From: Hymenobacter canadensis
GTDB lineage: Bacteria > Bacteroidota > Bacteroidia > Cytophagales > Hymenobacteraceae
Direction of reading: 5' to 3'
Assembly: GCF_027359925.1 (NCBI RefSeq)
Contig: NZ_CP114767.1
Coordinates: 310,001-374,000, forward strand
Length of the DNA: 64,000 nucleotides
The notes beneath the pieces were generated by a model. That model saw only the letters and a list, made by a program, of their open reading frames with translations. It ran no database searches and was not told the origin of the DNA. Positions 1 through 7,694 of the stretch are shown here, in pieces. Positions within the stretch are counted from its first letter, which is position 1, and every line of letters begins with the position of its first letter. A program made the translations under genes and the position numbers.

Positions 1-1
1 C

Positions 2-1030
2 GCTACGGCCGCCGAAATTGGTGCCGGCGTGGGCAAGTACCAGCTGGCCGGTACTTATACCGGCAACCACCTCGATACCGACCGGGGCCTGAAGGCGCTG
101 TACGTGGGCTACACCGCCACCACGCTCAACATAATGGTGGTGGCCTCGGCCGAAGCGCCTGACGTGGCTACCACGTTCGGATACCGTGCGCTGGTGCTGT
201 ATCTCAACACGCCGGCCCGCACGGGTGCCCCGGCCGGTCTGCCGTTGCTGGGTAGCGCCGATGGGCAGTCGCCGCTGCGGCATATACCCACGCTGGACAT
301 GCAGACCGACTACGGTTTCCGCGCTTCTGTTGGGCCTGCTACCGCTGCGGCTACCGACGTGTATTTCAGCGCAGTATCGTACGTGACGGGTACGGCCGTG
401 GCGGCCGGTACCGATCCTTATGTGGGCCAGGGCAGCAAGACGGGCGCCGTTGTGACTTCGGCTACTACTGTACTGCCCGGCACCCGCTTCTCGTATTTCA
501 ACACCGCCAACCTGACGGCCAATACCACCAACGCCGGCCTGGAAATTGAGATTCCCCTCTCGGCCCTGGGCACCACTACACTCACGGCTGGCAGCCGCCT
601 CGACCTGATGGCCGCTTACACCAACTCCAACGGCGACTTCTTCTCCGACGTGATTCCGCAGATTGCCGGCCGCACCACCGCGCTGGGCGTCGATCCGGAT
701 TTCTCCACCATTGCCGGTACACAGGCAGTGGCGTTTGTGCTGGGCTCGGGCGTGCTGGCGACGCGCGCCGAAACGGCCGCCGCGTTGGATTTCAACGTGT
801 ATCCTAACCCTGCGCCGGGCGCCGCTACCATCGCCTACCGCGTGCCCGCCGGTGCGCAACCCGTGACGCTGGCCGTGTACAACAGCCTGGGGCAGCAGGT
901 GCGCTCGGTGGCCGAGCAGATGCAGGCCGGCAGCCAGCAGGTGCCGCTAGGCAACCTGACTGCTGGTGCGTACCTAGTGAAGCTGCGCGTAGGCGACCAG
1001 CTCACCAGTCGTAAAGTAGTTGTAGAGTAA
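2..1030 (+). CDS. T9SS-secreted protein, 3' part (type A sorting domain)
   Basis: The reading frame is open to the left edge, so the N-terminus and any signal peptide lie outside the window. The visible 342 residues are a Thr/Ala/Gly-rich, probably beta-rich extracellular region that I do not recognise. The last ~80 residues are a typical T9SS type A sorting domain: a FNVYPNPAPG start, a VYNSLGQQVRSV middle, an LTAGAYLVKL segment and a final SRKVVVE. In this family the domain directs export through the type IX system and is cleaved as the protein is anchored or released at the cell surface. A GC-rich hairpin follows the stop codon. Secretion route is well supported; the enzymatic or binding role is unknown. 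Confidence 0.85.
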   Translation, partial: ATAAEIGAGVGKYQLAGTYTGNHLDTDRGLKALYVGYTATTLNIMVVASAEAPDVATTFGYRALVLYLNTPARTGAPAGLPLLGSADGQSPLRHIPTLDMQTDYGFRASVGPATAAATDVYFSAVSYVTGTAVAAGTDPYVGQGSKTGAVVTSATTVLPGTRFSYFNTANLTANTTNAGLEIEIPLSALGTTTLTAGSRLDLMAAYTNSNGDFFSDVIPQIAGRTTALGVDPDFSTIAGTQAVAFVLGSGVLATRAETAAALDFNVYPNPAPGAATIAYRVPAGAQPVTLAVYNSLGQQVRSVAEQMQAGSQQVPLGNLTAGAYLVKLRVGDQLTSRKVVVE

Positions 1031-1059
1031 TCTATCGGGTACTTGCGTACTCTGGAGGC

Positions 1060-1096
1060 GGCGGCCGGCCCCAAACCGGGGTTGGTCGCCGTTTAT
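1060..1096 (+). terminator. Intrinsic terminator after the T9SS gene
   Basis: A 13-bp GC-rich stem (1060-1072 with 1078-1090, including three G-T wobble pairs) with a 5-nt loop is followed by GTTTATT. It lies 30 nt after the stop codon at 1030. Confidence 0.6.
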
Positions 1097-1179
1097 TCGT
1101 CCCGGGTAGTTTGCCGGCAGTTGCGGCCATAGTTTGTGGTTGCAATAGAGCCTTTTCGTTTGTCATCATTCCTTTTTTC

Positions 1180-3654
1180 ATGCGCTTCTTCTCTTTTCCT
1201 CTTTCTCTGCTGAGTGCCCTGAGCATGCTAGTGTTGGCCCTGGCCAATCCGGCGGCGGCCCAGGTGCGGCAGGAAACCCTGCTGACCACCGACTGGAAGT
1301 TCAGCAAGGGCGAGCTGCCCGACGCGGCCCGGCCGGAGTTCAACGATGCCCAGTGGCAAACCGTGCGCGTGCCCCATGACTGGGCCATTTACGGCCCCTT
1401 CGATGGCAACAACGATTTGCAGGAGGTGAAAATCGAGCAGAACCAGGAGCAGAAGGCCACCCTGAAAGCGGGCCGCACCGGCGGGCTGCCGTTCATTGGC
1501 ACGGGCTGGTACCGGCGGCGCCTGGCGGTGCCGGGCTTCGGGCCGGGCAAGCGGGCAGTGCTGCTCTTTGATGGGGCCATGAGCAACGCGCGCGTGTTCG
1601 TGAACGGCCGCGAGGTAGGCAACTGGCCCTACGGTTACAACTCGTTTTCCTTCGACATCACCAGCTTTCTGAAGCCCACCGGCGCCGACAATGTGCTGGC
1701 CGTGCGCCTGCAAAACCAGCCCGAAGCCTCACGTTGGTACCCCGGCGCCGGCCTCTACCGCAACGTACACCTCATCGTAACCGACGAAGTGCACATTCCG
1801 GTGTGGGGCACTTACCTGACCACGCCCGAAATCAGTGCCAGCCAAGCCAGCGTGCAGCTGCGCACGCAGGTAGCCGGCGCGGGCTCGGCGGCCAATCTGC
1901 GGCTGGAAACCGAAATCTGCGACGCGGCCGGCCGCATCCTGACCACCACTTCCACGCCGCTGGTGGTGGGCGCGGCAGCTGTTGATCAGCGCCTGCTGGT
2001 GCCTTCCCCCAAGCTGTGGTCGCCGGAAACGCCGGTACTTTACACGGCTTCCTCGAAGCTGTTCGCCGGCGAAACGCTGAAAGACACGTACGTGACCCGC
2101 TTCGGGATTCGCTCCTTCAAGTTTGAGGCAAATAAAGGCTTCTCCCTGAACGGGCAGCCGCGCAAGCTCCGGGGCGTATGCAACCACCACGACTTGGGCC
2201 CGCTGGGCGCGGCCGTGAACGTGGCCGCGCTCCGTCGTCAGCTCACGCTGCTGAAAGATCTGGGCGCCGATGCCATCCGGACCACCCACAACATGCCGGC
2301 CCCGGAGCTGGTGAGTCTGGCCGACGAAATGGGCTTCATGCTGATTGTGGAGTCGTTTGACGAGTGGAAAAAGCCCAAGGTGAAGAACGGCTACAGCCAA
2401 TACTTCGATGAGTGGGCCGAGAAGGACTTGGTGAACATGGTGCATCGTGACCGAAACCACCCTTCAGTAATCCTATGGAGCATCGGCAACGAGGTGCCTG
2501 ACCAGTGGGCCCCGGGCGGCGTGGCCATTGCCAAGCGCCTTCAGGATATTGTACACCGCGAGGACCCTACGCGCCCCGTCACCGTTGGGATGGACCAGTT
2601 TGATGCGGTGGTGAAAAACGGTTTTGCCGCGCTACTCGACGTGCCGGGCTTCAACTACAAGCCCAGCCGCTACCCCGAAGCCCGCGCCAAGCTGCCCCAG
2701 GGCCTGATGCTGGGCTCAGAAACGGCTTCCACGGTGAGTAGCCGGGGCGTGTACAAGTTTCCGGTGGAGTTGGCCAAGCAGAAGAAATACCCCGACAACC
2801 AGTCGTCGTCGTATGACCTGGAGTCGTGCGTGTGGTCGCAGACGCCCGACGAGGAGTTTGTAATGCAGGATTCGCTGAACTACGTGATGGGCGAGTTCGT
2901 CTGGACCGGGTTCGACTACCTGGGCGAGCCCACGCCGTATGACGAGGCCTGGCCGTCGCACAGCTCCTACTTCGGTATTCTGGACCTGGCTGGCCTACCC
3001 AAGGACCGGTACTACCTCTACCGGGCCCGCTGGAACCCCGCGCCCACGCTGCACCTGCTGCCCCACTGGACTTGGCCCGGCCGCGAAAACCAGACCACGC
3101 CCGTGTTCTGTTACACCAACTACCCCGAGGCCGAGCTGTTCGTGAACGGCCAGAGCCAGGGCCGCCGCCGCAAAACCACCAGCGGCCCCCTGCAGACCCG
3201 CTACCGCCTGATGTGGAACGACGTGAAATACGTGCCCGGCACCCTGAAAGTAGTAGCCTACAATGCCGCCGGCCAGCCCGTAGCTACCGAAGAGGTGCAC
3301 ACTGCCGGCGCCCCCCACCACATCCGCCTGACTACTGACCGCGCCACCCTCCGCGCTGATGGCGAGGACCTGGCCTACGTGACGGCCCGCGTGGAGGACG
3401 TCAAAGGCAACCTCTGCCCCGAAGCCACCAACCAGCTGCAGTTTGCCGTGCGCGGTGCCAGTCAGTTTAGGGCCGCTGCCAACGGCAACGCCGCCAGCCT
3501 GGAGCTGTTCCACGAGCCGCAGATGAAGGCTTTCCAGGGTCAGCTGGTGGTGCTGGTGCAAGCCACCAATAAAGCCGGCAAAGCGCAGCTTGAAGTCAGC
3601 AGCCCCGGCCTGAAAAGCGGCGTATTGAAGCTGAAGACAACCAAGAGAGGCTAG
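1180..3654 (+). CDS. Secreted glycoside hydrolase family 2 (beta-galactosidase-like)
   Basis: An 824-residue GH2 enzyme. ATG 1180 is chosen because it opens a clean signal peptide (MRFFSFPLSLL...ANPAAAQ); an in-frame GTG-type start at 1111 would bury it. Order of domains: sugar-binding jelly roll (roughly 30-200), immunoglobulin-like domain, TIM barrel (roughly 310-620), then C-terminal Ig-like domains of the DUF4982/Big type. The acid/base Glu is seen in IGNEVPD (about E438) and the likely nucleophile in GSETAST (about E514). GEFVWTGFDYLGEP is the conserved barrel-end motif. It probably removes terminal beta-galactosyl or related residues from plant or algal glycans in the periplasm or outside the cell. 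The exact substrate cannot be read from the sequence. It is monocistronic, with a strong bidirectional terminator behind it. Confidence 0.93.
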   Translation: MRFFSFPLSLLSALSMLVLALANPAAAQVRQETLLTTDWKFSKGELPDAARPEFNDAQWQTVRVPHDWAIYGPFDGNNDLQEVKIEQNQEQKATLKAGRTGGLPFIGTGWYRRRLAVPGFGPGKRAVLLFDGAMSNARVFVNGREVGNWPYGYNSFSFDITSFLKPTGADNVLAVRLQNQPEASRWYPGAGLYRNVHLIVTDEVHIPVWGTYLTTPEISASQASVQLRTQVAGAGSAANLRLETEICDAAGRILTTTSTPLVVGAAAVDQRLLVPSPKLWSPETPVLYTASSKLFAGETLKDTYVTRFGIRSFKFEANKGFSLNGQPRKLRGVCNHHDLGPLGAAVNVAALRRQLTLLKDLGADAIRTTHNMPAPELVSLADEMGFMLIVESFDEWKKPKVKNGYSQYFDEWAEKDLVNMVHRDRNHPSVILWSIGNEVPDQWAPGGVAIAKRLQDIVHREDPTRPVTVGMDQFDAVVKNGFAALLDVPGFNYKPSRYPEARAKLPQGLMLGSETASTVSSRGVYKFPVELAKQKKYPDNQSSSYDLESCVWSQTPDEEFVMQDSLNYVMGEFVWTGFDYLGEPTPYDEAWPSHSSYFGILDLAGLPKDRYYLYRARWNPAPTLHLLPHWTWPGRENQTTPVFCYTNYPEAELFVNGQSQGRRRKTTSGPLQTRYRLMWNDVKYVPGTLKVVAYNAAGQPVATEEVHTAGAPHHIRLTTDRATLRADGEDLAYVTARVEDVKGNLCPEATNQLQFAVRGASQFRAAANGNAASLELFHEPQMKAFQGQLVVLVQATNKAGKAQLEVSSPGLKSGVLKLKTTKRG

Positions 3655-3673
3655 TAAGACAATAAAAGCCCTA

Positions 3674-3735
3674 AAAAGACAAGCCTCAAAAACTGCAAAT
3701 CTGATGACAGATGCAGTTTTTGAGGCTTGTCTTTT
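3674..3735. terminator. Bidirectional terminator hairpin
   Basis: A perfect 24-bp inverted repeat (3674-3697 and 3712-3735, 14-nt loop) begins with AAAA and ends with TTTT, so it can terminate in both directions. It sits between the GH2 gene (+) and tRNA-Leu (-). Confidence 0.85.
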
Positions 3736-3758
3736 AGGAGCTGAACGTTACTCCGATG

Positions 3759-3840
3759 TACCCGGAGCCGGAATCGAACCGGCATATCTTTCGATATCGG
3801 TGTTTGAGACCGACGCGTCTACCAGTTCCGCCATCCGGGC
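3759..3840 (-). tRNA. tRNA-Leu (anticodon CAA)
   Basis: On the - strand an 82-nt cloverleaf begins GCCCGGATGG and ends TCCGGGTA. The acceptor stem has 7 pairs (the first is G-T), the anticodon stem is TCGGT/ACCGA with loop CTCAAAC (CAA at 3806-3804), and the T loop reads GGTTCGATTCC. The long variable arm (TATCGAAAGATA) confirms a class II leucine tRNA. The terminal CCA is not encoded, so it must be added after transcription. It reads UUG codons. Confidence 0.95.
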
Positions 3841-3861
3841 GTCTACCGTGCCTGTGGTAGA

Positions 3862-4401
3862 TCAGGAACGGGTGGCAAACTTAGCCAGACTTTCTTGAAT
3901 GCGCAAGAGGTAACGCTTTTTCAGGTAGTAGGTGCGTACCTGCTGCAGTGCCTGCGGGCGAGCGTCTGCCGGTAGCTTGTCGTAACTGGCCAGCACAGGT
4001 TCGATGCCGGTTTCCAGCGTGTGCGTAAGGGCGTTAACGTCGCTTTCGAGCTGGCTGACAAGGGTCGGGTCGGAGTCGAATTCCAGCTCCATCAGCTGCT
4101 CATTCAGCTCCATTACTGCCATTAAAAAATCAGCGGGCAGGTCCTGCTTGCCTTCCTCCAGCAGTCCATGGCGCTGCAGAATGTAAGCCATCCGGCGGTC
4201 AGCGTCGGAGAGCGTGCGGTAGGCGTTGGTGTTGAGCGTGGCCAGCATCAGCACTTCCTGCTGCTGTTCGGGGCTTTCCGTGGCGTGGAAGTCGGGGTGA
4301 TATTGGCGGCTCAGAGCGTAGTATTTGCTCTTGATGGCCTTCTCGTCCGGCTGAAACGATTCCGGGAGCTCATAAAAGGCAAAGTAGTCGGTTGCGGGCA
4401 T
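3862..4401 (-). CDS. hscB: Fe-S cluster co-chaperone HscB
   Basis: A 179-residue J-domain protein. The J domain fills residues ~5-75 with the HPD triad in SRQYHPDFHA, which stimulates the Hsp70 partner (HscA/DnaK). A C-terminal three-helix bundle with MELNEQLMELE matches the HscB domain that binds the IscU scaffold. ATG 4401 is preferred because the family starts right at the J domain (MPATDYFAFYELP); the 36 upstream in-frame residues look non-coding. The usual isc partners (iscS, iscU, hscA) are not adjacent here. It is on the same strand as tRNA-Leu, which lies 21 nt downstream. Confidence 0.9.
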   Translation of the reverse strand: MPATDYFAFYELPESFQPDEKAIKSKYYALSRQYHPDFHATESPEQQQEVLMLATLNTNAYRTLSDADRRMAYILQRHGLLEEGKQDLPADFLMAVMELNEQLMELEFDSDPTLVSQLESDVNALTHTLETGIEPVLASYDKLPADARPQALQQVRTYYLKKRYLLRIQESLAKFATRS

Positions 4402-4486
4402 GGGGTAGGAGAGGAGTGAGGCCGACACGGCCGGCAGACGCTGTACGTGTGCTGCAGCGAAAACAAGCTGGCCCGGCCCGGAAATA

Positions 4487-4804
4487 TTACTGCGGGCTGC
4501 TGCCTGCACTCAGGCCAGGGAAGGCTGGTGCAACAGAAAAGGCCAGCGGTGGCGCGGCAAACAGCGCCTTGGTAGCCGGCCATACCTGCCCGAACAAAGC
4601 CGACCGACGGTAGGCGTTCAGGGCTTCGGCCGATTCCCAGTGGCTGTGGGTACAGTACACGTGCGGCTGGTCGGCGTCCTGCCACAATTCCAGAAAACGG
4701 CAGCCAGGCATGCTTCTGATCAGGTCTTCTGAAGCCTGAAATAGCTGCAGAAAGTCAGGCACCCGCTCCGGAGTAAAGGTCATGCGCACAATGCGAATCA
4801 GCAT
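4487..4804 (-). CDS. Putative antibiotic biosynthesis monooxygenase (ABM) family protein
   Basis: A 105-residue protein starting at ATG 4804. MLIRIVRMTFTPE, the central PGCRFLELWQD and the HSHWES...LNAYRRS segment match the dimeric alpha+beta-barrel ABM/YgiN fold, where members act as cofactor-free quinol or haem monooxygenases, or are of unknown function. The Pro/Ser/Ala-rich end (after ~88) looks like an unstructured tail. It is the gene upstream of hscB on the same strand with an 85-nt gap. No specific substrate can be inferred. Confidence 0.7.
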   Translation of the reverse strand: MLIRIVRMTFTPERVPDFLQLFQASEDLIRSMPGCRFLELWQDADQPHVYCTHSHWESAEALNAYRRSALFGQVWPATKALFAAPPLAFSVAPAFPGLSAGSSPQ

Positions 4805-4917
4805 ACAGATGGCTTGCAGGGAATGAGAGTATCTATCTGCTTATTGATTAACATAATAAATAGATAAAAGAAAAAAACAGGCTTTATGGCGCTTCGCGTG
4901 GCATTCAGGCCGACTGT

Positions 4918-5694
4918 CTAGCTGTCTAGCGCGAACCGCACGTCTACTTGCGAATCGAAATGCAGCCCCAGCAGCTCCGACGCGTTGCCCTGGTTGATGC
5001 CGATGCACAGCTGGTCTTGGCTGTTGAAGATGCAGACTGCCTCGCCCGGATCCGCGTCCTGAAAATGGGTGGCAATGCTACGCACGGTTTCGCGCGCGAA
5101 GTGGATGGCGCAAGGCCTGTCGCGGCCGATAACTTCCACCGCCGACCGGGTGATGTTGGTAATGAGGTTGCCGTAGTGGTCGACGTGCACCACATGGCCC
5201 GTGATGCGGTGGTCCTGCAGCCGCACCTGGCGGTTGAGCAGCGAGTAGAGGTCGGTGGTAAGGGGGCCCAAATCCTGAAGCGCCCCGCCCTGGGCCAGAT
5301 GCACGGCGGCCGGCGCCAGCAGGTCGCGGGTGGGGGAGGCGGTGGGGCGGGCCGGCGGGGGCAGGGCTACCAGCGCGTCGGGCTGGCCGTCGCAGAGCAG
5401 GGCCAGCAGGCCGTTGTCGGCTGCCACAAAGTAATGGCCCTGGAAGCTGGCCGCATGCCACGCCGCCCGGGGGCTGCCCAAATCGTTGACACCCACCAGG
5501 TGCACGGTACCGGCCGGAAAATCACGAAATACGGCCTGCAGAACATGCAGGGCGTGGGCGATGTTGAAAGGTTCGATGGCGTGCGTGATGTCGAGCACCG
5601 GAACAGTGGGTGCCAGCTGCAGAATCCGCGCTTTCACTGCCGCTACGTAATGGTCGCGGTAGCCAAAGTCAGACAGAAACGTAATCAACCCCAT
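4918..5694 (-). CDS. S-adenosyl-L-methionine hydrolase (DUF62 / SAM hydroxide adenosyltransferase)
   Basis: A 258-residue protein. MGLITFLSDFGYRDHYVAAVKA at the N-terminus is the hallmark of the SAM hydroxide adenosyltransferase/fluorinase superfamily. The C-terminal half carries the usual barrel with DHYGNLITNI. The family splits SAM into adenosine and methionine using water (hydroxide). ATG 5694 is chosen because the signature begins there; an open frame continues to 5949 but runs into the divergent phoH gene. It is divergent from phoH with a 133-nt gap and has a TACTTTTG promoter element upstream. Confidence 0.87.
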   Translation of the reverse strand: MGLITFLSDFGYRDHYVAAVKARILQLAPTVPVLDITHAIEPFNIAHALHVLQAVFRDFPAGTVHLVGVNDLGSPRAAWHAASFQGHYFVAADNGLLALLCDGQPDALVALPPPARPTASPTRDLLAPAAVHLAQGGALQDLGPLTTDLYSLLNRQVRLQDHRITGHVVHVDHYGNLITNITRSAVEVIGRDRPCAIHFARETVRSIATHFQDADPGEAVCIFNSQDQLCIGINQGNASELLGLHFDSQVDVRFALDS

Positions 5695-5745
5695 TGCCGT
5701 AAATCCTGCGTTCTTCGTACTATTGCTCAGGTGCCTCAAGGGCGG

Positions 5746-5753
5746 CAAAAGTA
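5746..5753 (-). promoter_or_regulatory. Candidate -7 promoter element for the SAM hydrolase gene
   Basis: On the - strand TACTTTTG fits the Bacteroidota -7 consensus TAnnTTTG, about 52 nt before ATG 5694. No clear TTG is found 19-21 nt upstream, so only half of the promoter is supported. Confidence 0.4.
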
Positions 5754-5827
5754 GGCTATTTAGCTGAACCGTCCCCTTTTTCCGGGGTGCCTTTTTCCTA
5801 ACTCCCTCGTTACAAAACCCCCACAGA

Positions 5828-6943
5828 TTGGTCGAGAAAGTCATCACGCTCGAAAACGTGTCCCTGATTGATTTCCTGGGACCCGACAACCAGAATATCC
5901 GCCAGCTTGCGGCGGCCTTTCCGGGCAGCAAAATTATTTCACGCGGCAACGAGATTAAGATTCAGGGCCAGACACTGGTTATCAGCCGCATCAACGACAT
6001 CCTGTCGGCCCTGATTGAGCACTACCACCAGTACGGCCAAATCACGGAGAAAACCGTTTCGCAATACCTGTCTTCGGCCGATGAAGACCAGCAGGACCGT
6101 GTGCTGGCGGCTTCGCCCGACGTCATCTTGTTCGGTGACAAGGGCGGCGTCATCAAGGCCAAAACGGCCAACCAGCAGCGCCTCGTGGACGCCGTGCTGA
6201 AGCACGACCTAGTATTTGCGCTGGGGCCGGCTGGTACCGGCAAAACCTATATTTCGGTTGCGCTGGCCGTGCGGGCCCTCAAAAACAAGGAGGTGAAGCG
6301 CATCATCATCTCCCGGCCCGTGGTGGAGGCCGGCGAAAGCCTCGGCTTCCTGCCAGGCGACATGAAGGAGAAGGTCGACCCCTATCTGCGCCCGATTTAC
6401 GATGCGCTGGAAGACATGCTGCCGGCCGAAAAGCTGAAGCTGTACCTGGAAAACAAGACCATCGAAATTGCCCCGCTGGCCTACATGCGCGGCCGGACGC
6501 TCAACAACGCGTTTGTGCTGCTCGATGAAGCCCAGAACACCACTCCCTCGCAACTGAAGATGTTTCTGACCCGCATGGGCCCCTCTGCGAAGGTGATGGT
6601 GAACGGCGACCGAAGCCAGGTTGACTTGCCCACCAAGCAGAAATCGGGGCTGATGCAGGCGCTCGATATTCTGCGCGACGTGTCGGGCATCGGCTTTGTG
6701 GAAATGAGTGCCGAGGACGTGGTGCGCCACCGCTTGGTGAAGCAGATTGTGCTGGCCTACGACAAGTTCGACGTGGAAGCCCAGCAGGAGCAGGCCAACC
6801 AGGCCAACCGCCCCATCCGGCAGGCGCAGCCCTACCGCCGCCCCGCCGGCCCCGGCTCCACCTCTACCGACCCCAGCCGCCACCCCGATGCCCGCCGCGA
6901 GGACGACGGCATGACGGCCCTGCCCGTTAACCACGAGCAGTAA
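5828..6943 (+). CDS. phoH: PhoH-like ATPase (PhoH/YbeZ family)
   Basis: A 371-residue cytoplasmic P-loop NTPase. The Walker A motif is GPAGTGKT (about residue 134) and Walker B is VLLDEAQNTT (about 236). The N-terminal ~110 residues carry the KH-like part (ISRGNEIKIQG). The family is implicated in RNA metabolism and ribosome maturation. The start must be TTG 5828 (LVEKVITLENVS), since no in-frame ATG or GTG exists nearby and homologous proteins begin at this point. The last ~50 residues are Pro/Arg/Asp-rich and disordered. Divergent from the SAM hydrolase gene; a terminator follows at 6983. Confidence 0.9.
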   Translation: MVEKVITLENVSLIDFLGPDNQNIRQLAAAFPGSKIISRGNEIKIQGQTLVISRINDILSALIEHYHQYGQITEKTVSQYLSSADEDQQDRVLAASPDVILFGDKGGVIKAKTANQQRLVDAVLKHDLVFALGPAGTGKTYISVALAVRALKNKEVKRIIISRPVVEAGESLGFLPGDMKEKVDPYLRPIYDALEDMLPAEKLKLYLENKTIEIAPLAYMRGRTLNNAFVLLDEAQNTTPSQLKMFLTRMGPSAKVMVNGDRSQVDLPTKQKSGLMQALDILRDVSGIGFVEMSAEDVVRHRLVKQIVLAYDKFDVEAQQEQANQANRPIRQAQPYRRPAGPGSTSTDPSRHPDARREDDGMTALPVNHEQ

Positions 6944-6982
6944 AGCACGAATCCGGCTGATTCAGTTGATGCCTTACAACAG

Positions 6983-7011
6983 CGGCGGTCCTTACGGGGC
7001 CGCCGTTTTTG
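6983..7011 (+). terminator. Intrinsic terminator after phoH
   Basis: CGGCGGTCC (6983-6991) pairs with GGGCCGCCG (6997-7005) around a short loop and is followed by TTTTTG. Confidence 0.75.
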
Positions 7012-7109
7012 TTTGCGCATTGGCCTGGCAATGCGCTGGGTTGGCTACTTTCGCCGCTACTTCGGCTCCGCAGAACGGGGAGCCTTTCTTTGCTACAAAC
7101 CTCGAAATC

Positions 7110-7556
7110 ATGGAAACTGCGCGCGTACACCGAGTTACTTCCGCGGCTGATCTGGCGGCGGCGCTGGCGGTCCGGCATACCGTATTTGTGCTGGGCCAGA
7201 ACGTGCCCGCCACGCTGGAGCAGGACGCCCACGACCACACCGACGCCACCCACTACCTTGCCTTGGCGGCCGATAACACGCCCTGCGGCGCCGCCCGCTG
7301 GCGCCCCACCGAGAAAGGCGTGAAGCTGGAGCGCTTTGCCGTGCTGGCCGACTACCGCAACCAGCAGGCTGGGGCCGCGCTGCTCCGGCAGGTGCTGCTG
7401 GATGTGGATGCCGCGCACCCCGCCGCCACTGTCTATCTGCACGCCCAGCTGCCGGCCGTGCGCTTTTATGAGCGGCACGGCTTTCATCAGCTGGGCCCAC
7501 AGTTCGAGGAAGGCGGCCTGCAGCACTACAAAATGGTGTGGCAGCGCCCGGCGTAG
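7110..7556 (+). CDS. GNAT family N-acetyltransferase
   Basis: A 148-residue protein. LERFAVLADYRNQQAGAALLRQVL is the acetyl-CoA-binding strand and loop (Q/R-x-x-G-x-A type), and VRFYERHGFHQLG is the conserved C-terminal motif of ElaA/GNAT-type transferases. ATG 7110 fits the fold start; earlier in-frame codons lie inside the phoH terminator region. It probably acetylates a small molecule or amine in the cytoplasm; the substrate is not readable. No partner gene is co-transcribed (gap of 138 nt to comEC). Confidence 0.8.
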   Translation: METARVHRVTSAADLAAALAVRHTVFVLGQNVPATLEQDAHDHTDATHYLALAADNTPCGAARWRPTEKGVKLERFAVLADYRNQQAGAALLRQVLLDVDAAHPAATVYLHAQLPAVRFYERHGFHQLGPQFEEGGLQHYKMVWQRPA

Positions 7557-7694
7557 GCTGGCCGGGGAAGGCAGTAGCGGCGGGCAGCAAAGATGCCCCG
7601 TAGTTGCCTTGCCGGCCGTGCCCGGTTGCGTGTAGTGTAGTCGCCTGCTTTCTGATATATTGGCTATCGAATACCATATATAGTAAGTGCTGCT

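Noticed and set aside
3759..3840. tRNA-Leu as an attachment site for a genomic island
   Set aside because: No integrase, no direct repeat of the tRNA 3' end and ordinary core genes on both sides.
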